This document shows, piece by piece, positions 24,001-36,560 of a DNA stretch of 64,000 nt. Under the pieces are notes generated by a model, which worked only from the letters and a program-made list of their open reading frames with translations, had not been told where the DNA came from and made no database searches. Source of the stretch: Lycocorax pyrrhopterus obiensis. Lineage: Eukaryota > Chordata > Aves > Passeriformes > Paradisaeidae. The stretch covers positions 17,096,494-17,160,493 of the forward strand of contig JACSVZ010000002.1 of assembly GCA_014706295.1 (NCBI GenBank). The letters are read 5' to 3'. The position numbers were made by a program, and so were the translations under genes. The number at the start of each line of letters is the position of its first letter. Within the stretch, counting starts at the first letter, position 1.

Positions 24001-25812
24001 AGAACAAAATTGTCTAGTTATCGCAACTGAAATTTGCACCTTTTAATTTAACCTGATATGGCCTCAGGTTCAAAAAAGAAACAGGAAGAGTTAAGTCCAA
24101 TGTTTGTAGAAGGACATGCTCTAAAAGCCTGATTATCCAGATGGAACAGATAAATCTGTTACTCTTTCTCTAAATATCAACACTGCATAATTAGCAGCTG
24201 CTAAAATAATGGAAGCCAATTGAAGAAAAACATGGTATACTCTACATTCATTTATTAAATACCTTATGTTTCCAAACAGAGCTTTCCATATTTGCTACAA
24301 AACTCTGTAGCTTCATGCTTTACACAACTGAGCAAAGATGACAGCTCTGAAATGAGCTATTACTATTTCCATCAGGAAGATATGGGGAACTAGTCTGTGT
24401 CTTTGAGGCGAAAATATATATTCATCAAATGGAAAAGCTTTAAAAAGCAGCACTATCTAAGATATCAGCATCCCGTCTCCCTTGGAGACAGCTAAACCCC
24501 ATATTTATCTAAATTATCTTGGTAATATGACAGAGTGATTGCTCACTAATGGTCAGTAACAGTTTTCTTTGTCATTTTCCTAGTCATTACCTCCTCAGAA
24601 TGAACTCCAGAATAAACTGCTGATGCATCGTGACTAGAATATAAAGCTTACCATCACAACAGAAACCATTTCTATTAAACTCACAAACCTGTACATTGGA
24701 CTTCTGACATTTTCATTTACAAAAAATAATACCCCTCTATTACAAACTCTAGAGATGAGCTCTAGATGAGCCTAGAGATATCTTATTCTTAAAACAAAAG
24801 TAAAGTAATATTTATTTTGTACAGCTGTCTTCTATTTTCTTTCTTTTCTCCTCACAGCTATTCATGCATGGAAGCCACATTCTCTGCAAAGAGCACAGCT
24901 CAAACCAGGCTAGTTTTGTAGGTATTGTATTTCATGGCCCGTTCAGCTGCATTTTTTAATTTGGATGTTTAAGTCTATTTGCCCTTTTTCAGGAGCTGGA
25001 AAGAATCACTGATTACACAGTCTGCCCGAATCTCATTTTTCCTGCTGAGTCTGAGAAAAGCCCTCACAGAAGGCTTGTGCACGTGGCAGCTGCTTTACTC
25101 CTTTTCTCCTCTCAAAGACTGGAAATTTTCAGTGCTGACATCCATTGTCTTTATTTCAAATTAAATGGAGCTGATTTTTTGAGCTGCCAAGATGGAGGAG
25201 ACAAAAAATTCAATCAGAAGGAGCCAAAGAGCTGCCATGTGAAGCTGCCTGACTTTGACATAGTGCATCAGCCTAGAAAAACAGTGTTAGGGTGACCATA
25301 AAGGAGGATCGTATCTTCCCCAGTGTTACAACAAATGGATATGTACTGATCCTTCAGGGAGTTCTAAAGGCCAAAGCACTGGAGAAATGCTGTGGAGCTG
25401 CTTTCTACACTGCACTGTCTGACTTTCTTTTCTGCAAGACGGGATCCTGTCTGTTTGATGTGCAAATGGTCACTGGCAACATGGGCAGCCACAGGATGGC
25501 AGAGGTACTTCCTCCTGTGAGCTGTCAAATACTCTTTTAACCTTGCAAAAAAAAAAAAATTGCACAAATAAGCTATACATATAAAACCCGGTCAATACTA
25601 TTTTTAAGCTCTGGTCTATTTAGGAGGGAGGAGAGAATCACAGCATACTCTGACTCCTAAGAAAGTGGGGCCCACCTGAAAAGTCTGATATTTCGAAGTC
25701 ATTAGGGCACAAGGAATCAAAGAGATCAAATTTCTCTTTCTCTTACAACAGGCTACCAAGCCACATGATTTCCCTTGAAGTAAAGAAAATTCCATTTATC
25801 TTTGCTAACCTA
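21046..25812. other. AT-rich non-coding tract
   Basis: No gene, RNA or repeat is recognised. Small direct repeats occur at 23902-23935 (TGTGTATTATGA twice), and there is an A-run at 25546-25558. A GTTGCTATGGAAAT stretch near 22491 resembles an RFX X-box but lacks the right half. Confidence 0.4.
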
Positions 25813-25920
25813 GCCTGACCATGGAGTTCAGGTCAGGACCATTCAGGAGTTCAGGTCAGCTTGACCATGAGCTCAGGTCAGATCGTTGGAGTTCATGACC
25901 GTGGAGTTCAGGTCATGTCC
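25813..25920 (+). repeat. Degenerate minisatellite with four AGGTCA nuclear-receptor half-sites
   Basis: Four degenerate copies of a unit resembling TGACCATGGAGTTCAGGTCA lie head to tail. AGGTCA occurs exactly at 25830-25835, 25853-25858, 25875-25880 and 25910-25915, with start spacings of 23, 22 and 35 bp. Reverse half-sites (TGACC) fall at about 25816-25820, 25863-25867 and 25896-25900. AGGTCA is the consensus half-site for many nuclear receptors. Whether this is a binding cluster or only a minisatellite that contains the word cannot be told from sequence. Confidence 0.8.
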
Positions 25921-26944
25921 TCAGTTTAGCTAATCCACAAGTGCACAGTTTGCAAAAGAAAAAGAGGGCACAGAGCTTCCTGAGGTGTCTTTCATAGCTG
26001 ACCCCCAAGAATAGGCAGTGGTTACTTTAATACATCTAAGTTTTTCCAAAAAGTGCCATCTGGTAACATCACGAATGCTCCTACCCCCAGAGCACTGGAG
26101 CAGAGAGATCAGGGAAGACCAGCCCTGAGCTGGGCATCTCTACTGAGCCACATCCTGGGGCTGTGCAATGCTCCCCTCGCCAAGGTTTGGGCTTGCTTGT
26201 GACAGTGGATGGTACAAAACACTTACTGCCAGCAGCTTTCAGGCACAACTTTCCAAGAAATGCAGATGTATTCTTTCTTTTTTAAAGCAAGGGAAGAGAC
26301 ATGAAGCTGAAGTCTGACCATGATTAGATTTTTCAAGTCCAGGTTGCTTCATTCCATTCCCTGGAACCCAATGGTGAAGACTTGCTTATTTCTGTCTGTG
26401 TACAAAGAGTAGATCTCCTTGGAAGGCAGTGTATTTACCTGATAGGACAATGAAGGACTGGCACAGAAAGGAAACATTTTTCTCTGCCAAAGTGTTGGTA
26501 CACGTCTATTCAACTTCTGTTTTCTTATTTTCAGAAAGCCATCTACCATCTGAATGTAATCAGTCTCCTTGAGGGCTAAGAAACAAAGGGAAACAAATCT
26601 GTTTCACATGCTGAATGGGCCATGAGGATAGGACTAGGAGGTTGTCCTGAGCCTAATGTGTCCTGCCCCCATAGAGTGAGGGAGTTATGCCTTCAGCATC
26701 TACAGGAAGAATTCCCACTACATCCACAGATTAGCATGAATTTACTTGTTATCTATTATTCTGAAACTAGATTAATTTATAAATTTTCTAGATGTAGGGT
26801 AAGAAACTGTCTTGGGGTGACAAACCAGCACAAATACACAACAGGAACCTGAGAGCGTAAGACCCAACAGGCTGAGCTGGACAAAAGCTCAAGTGAGCTC
26901 ATTATCATATCTCCAGTGCCCAGCTTTGCATGGGTATCCACATC
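25921..26944. other. Non-coding tract, nothing identified
   Basis: No exon, RNA gene or repeat is supported. Confidence 0.4.
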
Positions 26945-27125
26945 TGGCATTTTGTGGCAGCAACTGATTCCACAGTTTAATTATGGATTCTGTAGCAAAT
27001 GAGTCCATCTTTTGAGAGTTGCCAGAAATGTCATTAAATGTCCTTTAGTTGCTGCTGGTGAGAAACAGCCACTATCTTTTCACCTTCTCTGTACGTCTCT
27101 TTCCCAAGTCAGAGGTTTTAATCTG
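26945..27125 (-). mobile_element. Old, decayed CR1 LINE fragment, 3' part of the ORF
   Basis: As given, the stretch reads like the reverse complement of the 3' part of ancient amniote CR1. GATTCCACAGTTTAATTATG (26967-26986), TGTCATTAAATGTCCTTTAG (27029-27048), TGAGAAACAGCCACTATCTT (27059-27078) and TTCACCTTCTCTGTACGTC (27079-27097) occur in the expected order and spacing. It is highly diverged with approximate edges, and could derive from the same era as the element at 20130-21045. Confidence 0.6.
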
Positions 27126-29791
27126 ATTTTATATGGAACATATTCCCATAGACAAGATTTGAATGTTAAATGACTAATTTGCAAATCAAGTAGCTTAATG
27201 AAATGTTTTTAAATAAAGCTAATATGCTTCAGAAGAATACCTATTTTAAGATGGAGATCAGTTCAGATAGCACTGAGATAGGTAAGAATATTTTCTCTGT
27301 CTGATCCTTTGCTCTTGGGACAAATTAGAACACTCAAATATTTGAAAATATATATATTGCAATAAAGAAGCCGTAAAAATATCAGCAGAAACCACCTAAG
27401 TATATGTGGGAGAGGTGAGAGAAGGCGGGAGGAAAGGGAGTAGGAGTTTAACCTAGCATAGAAAATTCCCTCCCTGAAATCATTTGAATGCAAAAAGAAA
27501 TGAATCTATTCTATATATTTCCCATTATAATGAGTTATTTTTGCTTCAGGCTGCCAATCATTTCTGCTGACAAAGACTCCAAAGCTTCAAATATCTTGCA
27601 TCATGCTATTGCACGAGCTAAAATTAAATGTAACAGAGGGTTAAGAAGAGATATTGAAAATTTTTGCTAAATTTATCAACTAGAAAAGTGGCAAGGTCTA
27701 ATTTATAAAAAAGAAAAATTAAGTCTCCAAGGTGATTTAGTCTATCTTTCATGACTGTGTCTGAGAAATTAACAGGCTATGTAAGCAAAATAGCTCTTTT
27801 CAAAATGTGCAGTAGATCTGCAGACAGATCTTTTGATCCTTAAAGAGATTTTAATCCATGTTTGCACAACCCTGAACCCGAGTTTTCAGGTGGCCTTGCC
27901 TGAGGGGAAAAACGAGATAGAGGGAATATGAATACGTGAAAGAAATACCAGTACCCCAACTTGGTGAAAGGAGAAGTCTTATAAGGAACCAGCCCCACAC
28001 CTGGGGTATGCCCTGCTGGGGATACCGGAGTGCCGAAGGGGATTACCACGCAGGAACAAAGGCTGAGGGTACCTCAGGGCATCCCCTCTGGCAGTGAGAG
28101 CACACACTAATCACTGCTTGTCACGTGTGGGGTGCTTCCCTTACCAGTGAGGCCTCTGAAATGGACAAAATATATCCTAACTTTCAGTATTATTATTATG
28201 GATGCATTTGCAGAGAGACTGAAATTTTTGGAAAAGAAGTTTTGTTATTTTGAAAATGAATGGGAGGCCTTTTTGACCTTAAATGACATGCACAATTCTC
28301 TAATCCTCTCAGAAGCAGCCTCGTCACGCCACACGAACCATTTAGAGGAACTCCAGGCCACTCTAGAATCAGGGGACATATGATTAGCATTAAACCAAAA
28401 AGCATTTTAATCCTGCTGCAAGATTAAAAGGGTGCTGAAAAACAAAGTGGTGTTCCTATTTCCTTTGGAACAAAATACTTCATTTCATAACAGCAGGAAG
28501 GTCTACAGAAGAAGCACCTGCACATTGAGGTGGATGAGCGTGTGGCTGGAGGTCTTTTCAGCTTTTATACATCCAGCTATTAACTCCAGGGCAGTTGCTC
28601 CAAATCTGCACTGGTATCACTGGGAGCAGCGCCTGGTCTCCAGCCATCAGACCTTGCTCAGTTCTCAAATGGCTTATCTGCAGCTCCCTAATAGAGAGGC
28701 TTACAAATAAGTGGCTCAGCTTGGTAAAAGCCACTTTATAAGCTGCCTGCTACAATACAAAGCTTCCTTCTTTGATTAAAAGGTACTAAATTTATGGGAA
28801 GACAGCAGTGATACGCCTTCCTGACGCTTATTGAGAACAAACTGATTTATGAGAGCAGAGAATCCAATAAAAATGTATAGATTGAGTCAAAACCTTTTTG
28901 GTGGAGTTAAAAAATATGCTTTTAGATATTTGTAAATGATGAACTGCTTCCTGGACTTCGAGACACAAACTGAGCACTTTTAAAAATCTCTCCCTACTTA
29001 AAAACTGTGAACATGGGGCAGACATTATCCTATTTAATTATGACAGCTGGCTGACCATCAACATCCTGTGCTATCTCTTGGTGCAATGGGATCAGAAGTG
29101 CTCTGAAGGCGACATTCCTTTACGCAGGACTGAGTGATCTGGGGTGATCAGGCTTCTGTATTTTACGATGCACAAAAATACCTGCAGCTTCTAAATCCAG
29201 GCCATAGGCTGAAAATATAAGGAGGCATTACTGCCATGTTGCCATTCCTTTGTTATTTTATATGTTGAGTTGTGTCTTGAACCAAGACTGGATAGGGATT
29301 TGCCCTTACTATCCATCGGCTTGTTCAGTATCTATAACACATGCCATTATAAGAAACAAAATCCAGAGTGCTGTGCTAAGATGGAGAACTTATATTTATT
29401 CTCTCATCCATTTTCCATTGTTCATGGCAAATTTCCATTCCAGCTAGTGGAAATTATAGTATATTGATGGAAGATGATTTGAAATCTTGAGAGAGAGAAG
29501 ACAGAAAAATCAAAGGGAAACTTGCAGATTCAGCATCTTTATTACAACATAATAATATCAGAGCGTATATTTTCTTTTGAAGATATTCCATTAACATGTC
29601 ACTTGCTTCGGATTATTGGATTTAAGAAAAAAATCTTAACCAGCTCTTGATGGAAAATGTGCTGCAAGAGAGCCTGGTGCTATGGTAACAGAGCTGCATG
29701 GCCATGTGAGCTGCACTGAAGCGGGAACCATCAAACACTGGCTTTGCTCCCATCGAGTTCAGCTGGAAGAGCCACTGTCATTTCAAGCATC
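27126..29791. other. Non-coding tract with one unexplained GC-richer block
   Basis: Mostly AT-rich. 27840-28130 is a GC-richer island, with ACACCTGGGG, GGGATACCGG and CCGAAGGGGA words, that I could not assign. It could be a decayed LTR or an exon. A 61-codon stretch at 28199-28383 starting MDAFAERLKF is coiled-coil-like but has no donor splice site. Nothing else is supported. Confidence 0.4.
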
Positions 29792-29858
29792 ATGAAATCA
29801 CTCCTTTTGTATCTATGTCAATGCAGGATAGGTTTTCTCCAGATAATCTCCCTTCAAG
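29792..29858 (+). CDS. Possible first coding exon with a signal-peptide-like sequence
   Basis: An ATG at 29792-29794 with A at position -3 opens a frame reading MKSLLLYLCQ, then CRIGFLQIISLQ, ending at a strong 5' splice site (CAAG, then GTAAGA at 29859-29864). The 22 residues have the basic-then-hydrophobic look of a signal peptide, and a phase-1 intron straight after a signal peptide is common in genes for secreted and cell-surface proteins. An arginine at residue 12 weakens the idea. I do not recognise the gene, and no second exon is visible nearby. Chance is a serious alternative. Confidence 0.2.
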
Positions 29859-32829
29859 GTAAGATTTTTAAGGTATCATGCATACAAATGATGTCAGTTA
29901 AATTGACTTCTTTGAAAACACCTCCTTTACTCAGAGTTGAACACCCAGATACCTACTTCTACATCTTAGATTTACTCATGGTTCTATTACCCTACTTTGC
30001 AAGCAGTCCATGAATCACAAGGAACTAAATGTGTATGCCAAAGATCTGAAAATGACAGACACACTGCCCTGTATTCACCAAATGCCCAGTGGCCTCACAA
30101 GTCTGCATTTTTGAGGTCTGATTTCAGGCACCATAGTAGGTGTGTGCAGGCAGAGAGCAATTCGTTCATATTAAACTTCAATGACCATTATTCATTTCTG
30201 AAAATGTAAGCTGCTGACTGTGTGCATACAAGTGCTGGTGGGATCAGGGTCCAGTGGTGATTGAAAACAGGAACCTTCTAAACAGCCCCCAAACTCCTGA
30301 GGAGATTGCCTGACTTGAACTGGAAACCTCTGCAATTATTTCTTAATCTGCACTTACTTTCAGACCCTTGGATAGTTTTATTGATAACAAACAAAAAACA
30401 ATCAAACAAGCTGAAGTTGTTAATTTTAAATTTATTGCAAATGCAGCAGTACAACTAATTATGCCAAATGTCATGACTCAATAAATAGGTCACAGCAGAG
30501 AAGGGAAGGGTATCTGGCATCTCTGTGTTTCTAGGGTATGTGTGAGATAGACTTAATCTTCACTTTAGGGTTTAATTTGGCTGCTGTGTCCCCAGAACCT
30601 TGGGGCAGGGATTTCTGGCTCTCCCAGCTTCTGTATCCCATGGAGAAAGGTGCCGTAGGTAAAGACCCATCCCACCCCACACGAGAGCTTCACTCCCTGC
30701 ATCGACTGCTTGGGGAGGCCTGAGGGACCACTGTGCAGCCAAAGGAGCCTGCAGAGGAGGCAGCTGAGGCCCTGTTCCCATCCTGGTGTGCTGCTCATTT
30801 ATTCATGGGACCACTCAGTCAGAGAAGCTGAGACGAGAGGTCCAGCAGAGGTGAGCAGGGGATAAAGCACAGCTTTAACACACCTTGTTAAAGAGAAACA
30901 GCCTCATGATTTCAAAATTGTTCTAGAGTAAGCCTGCTTTTGTCTTTTACCAGACAAGACAACAGTGCTCATTTTTCCCCTTTAAAAGAAGAAAAATGGA
31001 GACTGCAAATAACACTGTGAAAAAAAATGAAGGCACAAACATTGAGCAGATGTACTGAACAGCACTTCAGTAAAGAGCTCCAGGTACATGAAAACCAGCC
31101 CCAGTGTGATGCTGGAGACAGTTAAGAAACAGAATTAATCTCTTAGAGAATTTTTTTGGAAGGAAATTACTTTCTTTTTGTTTGCAAATTGTTCCTCAGA
31201 AAGTTGTGCCCAGGCCTGCATACAGCTGTAGTGCTCAGGTTGTTATGGCAGCAGTTTTCTCACAAGTGAGGCATAACTTGAGAGGAAGTGTTTACACATT
31301 TAATATGCAACGCAGCAAGTATCAATGCAGAGGTGCAGAACAATAATAGGATATTGCTCATGCAGCTTCCTTCAAGTGTTTTTGCAGGTTATTAGATCCT
31401 GATGGGACTCGGCATTTGATAAAAGTTAAGCAAGTGCATAGAGTATAGCACAAAGTGGGCCCATGTCATGATAAGAACATTATAGGACGTCTTGAAGGTA
31501 TTTATAATGACTTTCACCCTGCCCATGTTTAGAGCAAGGTGCCACCCTCGCTGTCTTCTTATCTCTCTCTAGTTTCCTCCTGCAGTACTCAGGCAGCCAT
31601 TGCTCTCCTGGCTCTCAGGAGTGAAAACCCAAAGGAGTCATTGCAGGGAGGAGCACAGAGCTACTTCAAAAAGTCACTTAGAGACGGAGCAGCTGAAAGC
31701 AAGCTCCCATCAGTCAAATCTGTGTCTGATGTGTGGATCTAAAAATAACCCTGCACAGTCTGTGAGATGTGACAGCCCATTACAGCCTCCACCTTGCCTT
31801 TGCTCAGTGTGCCCTCACAAGGTACAGAGCGGCGCAGCTGCAGAGGATCACCAGAGCCGACCAGAGTGAGCCTGCCTATGCCCCCATGAGGAAAACAAGC
31901 AGCCACTGAAAAATGAAGGCAGATCCTTGTGCGTGATGGTGTGGTGGTTCAATGCAGGTAGTTGTCCAGGCAGCAGCCTAAGACAAATCAATACCTGCAA
32001 TAAGGCTCATCGTGCTCCAATAACTGCTGCAATCTGCATAGGAAGACTCATGCTGGATGAAGGGGAAATGTGTGATCCTGAGGGAAAAGGCACTTAAGAG
32101 TAAATTCTCATTAAGTGAAAATTATTTGCTGATGAAAGATTAAGCCAGTTGGGAACTGGACACAAGATGGGTGTATGGCAGGGAAAGAGCACAAAATGTT
32201 TTCTAATAGATTCAGCTGAGGTTTGTGGTGGTGATATTCAATGTAAGCTGCACAAAAAACTGCAGCTTTGCTTCCAAACATACCCACTTTTAAATTCCTT
32301 TTTAAGAATTTTCCTAATATTCCTACAGAAGAAAGCCAAGACAGATCTATTGGAAAATAGCTGGAGAGACTATTTTTATATCTTTAATTAAATATTATAA
32401 AGAAGTACACTTCTGAGAAAAAAAATGTGCTCGTATTATAACGTGGGGGTATTTTTCCCAAATGTGTGGTTAGGCTGTTAGAGATAAGAGCATTTATGAT
32501 TTTCCATATAGATCTGATGAAACAGCTTCTTCATTTACATTTCAAAGAAAGAATTGGATGGGTGAATTATGCAAGACAAGAAAATAAGACAGAAGCAAAA
32601 GAAAGAAATCAAAGGGAGAGAAGCATCACACACCTACAAATACTTCCTGGAGTTAGCCTGGAAAGAAGCGTGTTCACTGCTCACTGTAGCTTTGTGCCTG
32701 ACAAATGACAAATTTTGACCATTTTACTCTGGGAGCAAGAGCATGCATCATGGTTCAGGGATGAGGGGGAGGATTTCAAGTGCTTTTGTTACTGAGTATT
32801 GGCTTCACACCACTAATCAATGGCTCTTT
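29859..32829. other. Non-coding tract, nothing firmly identified
   Basis: AT-rich with GC-richer patches at 30590-30860 and 31540-31870. In the second patch a pyrimidine-rich acceptor-like site (about 31570-31584) and a CAAG/GTACAG donor-like site (31817-31826) frame an open stretch, but no domain is recognised. Confidence 0.35.
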
Positions 32830-33234
32830 AGATGTGCCCGGGCAAATACCTCTTCCTCGACAAACCCGAGGAGTGGTACACCCATGCAGACAGAGCCTGG
32901 CTCCCGTCAATGTCCATGGGTCCTTGGGAAGCTGGATCTGATGTCCCTCGGGATGTTGCCGAACCGATGTCTCTGGCACTGTTCCCGCACCCAGTGGGAC
33001 TCGGCATTGAGGCTGCCGGGCGTGCTGGCACAGAGGAAAGGTTTGCTTTCCCACCTCTTGCTCTGGCCACAAGTAAACAACTGAAGCCCAGGGTGGGGAG
33101 GGTGTCTGCCTCCGACGCCCTGCCTCCTGCCACCTGATCTCCCAGCCACTCAGTCCTTCCCTCCCCTTCCCAGCCAGCAGCAGGCGAGAGCCAGCAAGCC
33201 CCAGCTGGAAAGGGAACAGCCTGGCCGAGACAGA
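32830..33234 (+). ncRNA. Possible first exon of an unidentified transcript
   Basis: This GC-richer block has about 13 CpGs in 300 bp by hand count, in otherwise AT-rich DNA. It ends at AGA followed by GTGAGTAC (GT at 33235-33236), a good 5' splice site. Frames are open on both strands (32832-33137 plus, 32828-33277 minus), as expected in GC-rich sequence, and neither gives a recognisable domain. I infer a possible non-coding or short-peptide transcript. The left edge is arbitrary. Confidence 0.22.
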
Positions 33235-33859
33235 GTGAGTACAATGATTTAAATGGAGTGAGCTGGACAGTTGTCAATGGAAAGGAAATTAGTTGGAATC
33301 TAAATTTAACTAAAAGAAACTACCCAGATTACCGACACTGTAAATTGGATTAAAATTAAGTCCTACGGGAAAATCGATGGAAAGAGATAAGCAAGTAAGT
33401 CAAAATGACAGCAGAAAGAGGCAGACGCTCCCTGAGAGCTTATTCAAGAGAACCAGTCAAAAGTAGAAAAGAAAATTTAATTGAGCCAATCCAAATATAA
33501 ATGGTAGAAAAATAAAGGGAAATTGGAAGAGATTAGAGAGAAAGCCCAAGGAAAATATTTTTAAGAAGGTTATAAATCAGTACACAAAACAGAAAATGGG
33601 GGGAAAATTAAAGGAAAAAGGCAATTTTAATTATGTCTTAGAGTAAGTGAAATTAAGTGCCTGGAAGCAGGGTTTTTTTAATAGAATGCATTTGTTTACA
33701 TGAAGGTAGACTTCAATTGACATGAAGATGTTGGTTTTTTTGAAAACTGGCTACTTTATTTTTACCTGTATGTGCTGTTACAAAGCCTCTGAAATGCATG
33801 TGTCCTCACTCCATGCTCTGAAAAACATCGTTTTTTTGTCTCTCTCTTTTCCTTTCCAG
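33235..33859 (+). other. Possible intron, strongly A-rich
   Basis: This tract begins GTGAGT and ends in a long pyrimidine tract and CAG (TTTTTTTGTCTCTCTCTTTT, then CCTTTCCAG to 33859). Its plus strand is unusually A- and purine-rich from 33390 to 33660. The strong acceptor and the composition contrast with the two flanking GC-richer blocks are what suggest an intron. Confidence 0.22.
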
Positions 33860-33968
33860 GTTCATCCCTTACAGAGGAGCTGCTCAAGGCTGTGGGCAGC
33901 TGGAGCTGCCTGTGTCCTGCCAGCCTCCCACGAGGGTCCGGGGCACAGGGAGCCTGTCCCAGGGTGAA
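33860..33968 (+). ncRNA. Possible second exon of the same unidentified transcript
   Basis: This GC-rich block directly follows one of the best 3' splice sites I saw in the window. It contains CAGAGGAGCTGCTCAAGG and ACGAGGGTCCGGGG. An open frame runs through it to a stop at 33967, with no recognisable protein domain. Its right edge is unknown, and no polyadenylation signal is obvious before the AT repeat at 34069. Confidence 0.2.
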
Positions 33969-34068
33969 AGGCTTTACCTTTCCTTGGCCATACCTACAGT
34001 ACCACTGGATGTCACTGTTGTTTCATAAAAGACAAAAATCTTACTGTGATCTTTTTGATAGATGATGT

Positions 34069-34151
34069 TATATAAATACATATATAAATATATGTATATG
34101 TAATGTTTATAAATATAAATACATATATAAATATATATATGTATTTATATT
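34069..34151. repeat. TA-rich repeat with internal inverted repeats
   Basis: TATAAATACATATATAAATA-like units are repeated with an inner complement near 34117-34147 (AAATACATATATA pairing with TATATATGTATTT). It can form an AT hairpin. Confidence 0.85.
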
Positions 34152-36219
34152 CTCTTTCCTACAACTTTTCTGCACAAGGATTGAAATTACAGAAAGCCTG
34201 TGCAATCTCCTGGCTCTCACTCACATTTTAGATGACTATTTTTATAGAGACTGTGTTTATGGGCCCTTTTGTGGCACTCTAAGAGGCATCTCTTCCGTAA
34301 AGGATTGTTTTCTGCTGTGGTAGATATAGAGTGTGGCAGAGCTGCCACAATAGATTTCAATTGTTTTGGGGTTTCTTTTCTTCCATTTGTTTTATTTCCA
34401 GGGAAGTATTTCAACTCTCCTCAGCTGGACTGATTGCAGCTATGTTGGGGTGGAGGTGTGAGCTGCCTGTGGAGCAGCAGCATCTGCTGCTGTCTGTGGT
34501 GAGCCCAGAGAGCTGGGCACTGCCAGGGCAGCGCTGCCCATAAATCAGGATTACCCTGGAGGCGTCTGCTTCCCTCCACTGTCACAGAGGAGTGTGCAGA
34601 GACTGCCCCTAAATCTCCTGTACTCCTGTACTAAGAGTCAGTGAGAAACTCAGACCCTATTCCTTACAGAGGAAAAAGCTCTTTTTTCTTCCCCATTGGT
34701 TGCCTGAGGTGGTATTTAGCTGGCCAAATGAAGACAAATAACTCTCTTTAAAGCCAGTGGAGAGGAACAGACAGTTCCAGGAAAGTGATTCATCCCATCT
34801 GAAAGAACACTTGTAACAGATAGGTGAGGTAGGTAAAGGCTTTTAGGCACCTATTTCTGCCGAGTAACACTGCAGAAACCTTCAGTGACCAGTCACACAA
34901 GAAGATTCCTACCCATTTTTCCTGGTATTGGCACTTTTACAGCAGGGTTTTTGTGAAACAGTAGGCAGGCCTCTTCTACATAAACTCCACTCCATTATTA
35001 ATCATCTTTGAGGTAACTTTCTATGTATTTCCCTAATGCTGAACATGCCAGAAAAGGCACACAATGCCCAGTGACTAACTCACCCCAAACTGCCCATCAG
35101 GAGCTCTGCTATCTCCATCCAGGGACTGAGAATGAGTCAAGAGAGCCCTCTATAGCACTGCTGAAACACACCAGGAGCTGAACCAACAATCTGGCAGCAT
35201 GGACAGTGGCACTGCTGTGCCCAACAAGGCTTCTGGTGCCATTTCATAATCAGTGCTGTAGCTCAGGTAAAAAAAAAATATATTTCTGTCAGTGGCAGAT
35301 ACATAGATCTCAGTTCCAGTCCCCAGCTCCCAGAGGTTTATCTGGTACACTGAGGACAACAAAACTGTTGTTACATATGGCAGGATGTGAAACGCAATGC
35401 TGAGAAAGTGGTCCTCTATTTGCATGAAAATGGTTCAGCTCTGTAAACTGTTCTCCCTCTCACACCCATTTGAAGCATCAGTGTTATAGACCTCTTTAAG
35501 ACATCATCGACCTTCCCTGGCATGACTGCTCCATGCAATGAGATAGCAGCTGTGGACTTCTGTACAGGAACAGAGTATGAGAGTCCAGCTCCTCTTAGGG
35601 AGCTCTTAAGAGGTCAGGCAGGTCTGAATAGGGTAAATAAGGAGAACAAGAAATTTCTGACAGTTGTCTGTATCACTTAATGGGAAAAAATGAAAAGAAG
35701 AGACAAAGATTGAGAATAAATGCCTAATTATTCCAGTGAGAAGTTAACATATTTGGGGCTAAAGGTCATGAATGCAGACTGGCCTAGGAGATTTGCCAAT
35801 TTTAATTAAAAATTATGCTAAAACAACAAGGAGGAATAATGTGTGCTGTGCAAATTGAACAGGAGACTCTTAAGTCCCTGCTGTTTCTAGCAGCACTCTT
35901 TTCATTTTGTATCCATAAATAAAGGATTGTGGAAAGACTGCTATCATTTCATACAGCACAGCAAAATGTCTGAATCATGCAAAGTTAGTTTCAGGGAGTC
36001 AAAATGATAAGACATTTCTAAAAATAAGGCTTTCTAAGGTAACTGCTCAGAGTGGGGCCCCCGTGGGGTGTGATGGGCAATTCCTCCATTTCTCCACGGC
36101 ACAAACCTCTGCCACCACCTGCATCTTTGGGCTACTGGTACCTACAAAGGCAGGAAACTTGTCTCCCCAGTGTGTACACAGGCACGCTAGCTGCATCTCC
36201 TAGGTCTTATTTTGATGGC
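34152..36219. other. Non-coding tract, nothing identified
   Basis: AT-rich to average composition. No exon, RNA gene or repeat is supported. Confidence 0.4.
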
Positions 36220-36560
36220 CAGCAGGAGGTTTGTACGTGCCAGGCAGCCTCGGGCACTCCTTGGAGGTGCGCAGTGCTCCGGGGCTCCGGCCGGGCTTTC
36301 AGCGCACCCTGCTCGCCCTCGGGGGCTGCCGTGGGGCCGAGGCTGCTGTGCCTGCCCGGCCACAGCCCGCGTACCCGACAGGCAGAGCTGCAGACACATT
36401 GTGTGTATAAAATGAAGCAGCCCGCAGAGCGCTCAGAGAGACGTGCGAGGTGTGGGGCAGGCTGAGATTCCACCCCGCTGCCTCCCCCAGTGCTGCGGTG
36501 GTTGCACGATGCCCCACGGCTGCAGGGAGCTGAGGAACATCCCTGAACCCTCACTTCTTC
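36220..36560. promoter_or_regulatory. CpG-rich island, part 1 of a cluster
   Basis: By hand count about 22 CpGs lie in 36241-36540, against near absence on either side. The many open frames here on both strands are the consequence of few stops in GC-rich DNA. In birds such islands usually mark promoters. The start site and direction cannot be told. Confidence 0.55.

Noticed and set aside
28199..28383. Coiled-coil-like reading frame starting MDAFAERLKF
   Set aside because: No donor splice site and no family recognised; a short chance frame cannot be excluded.
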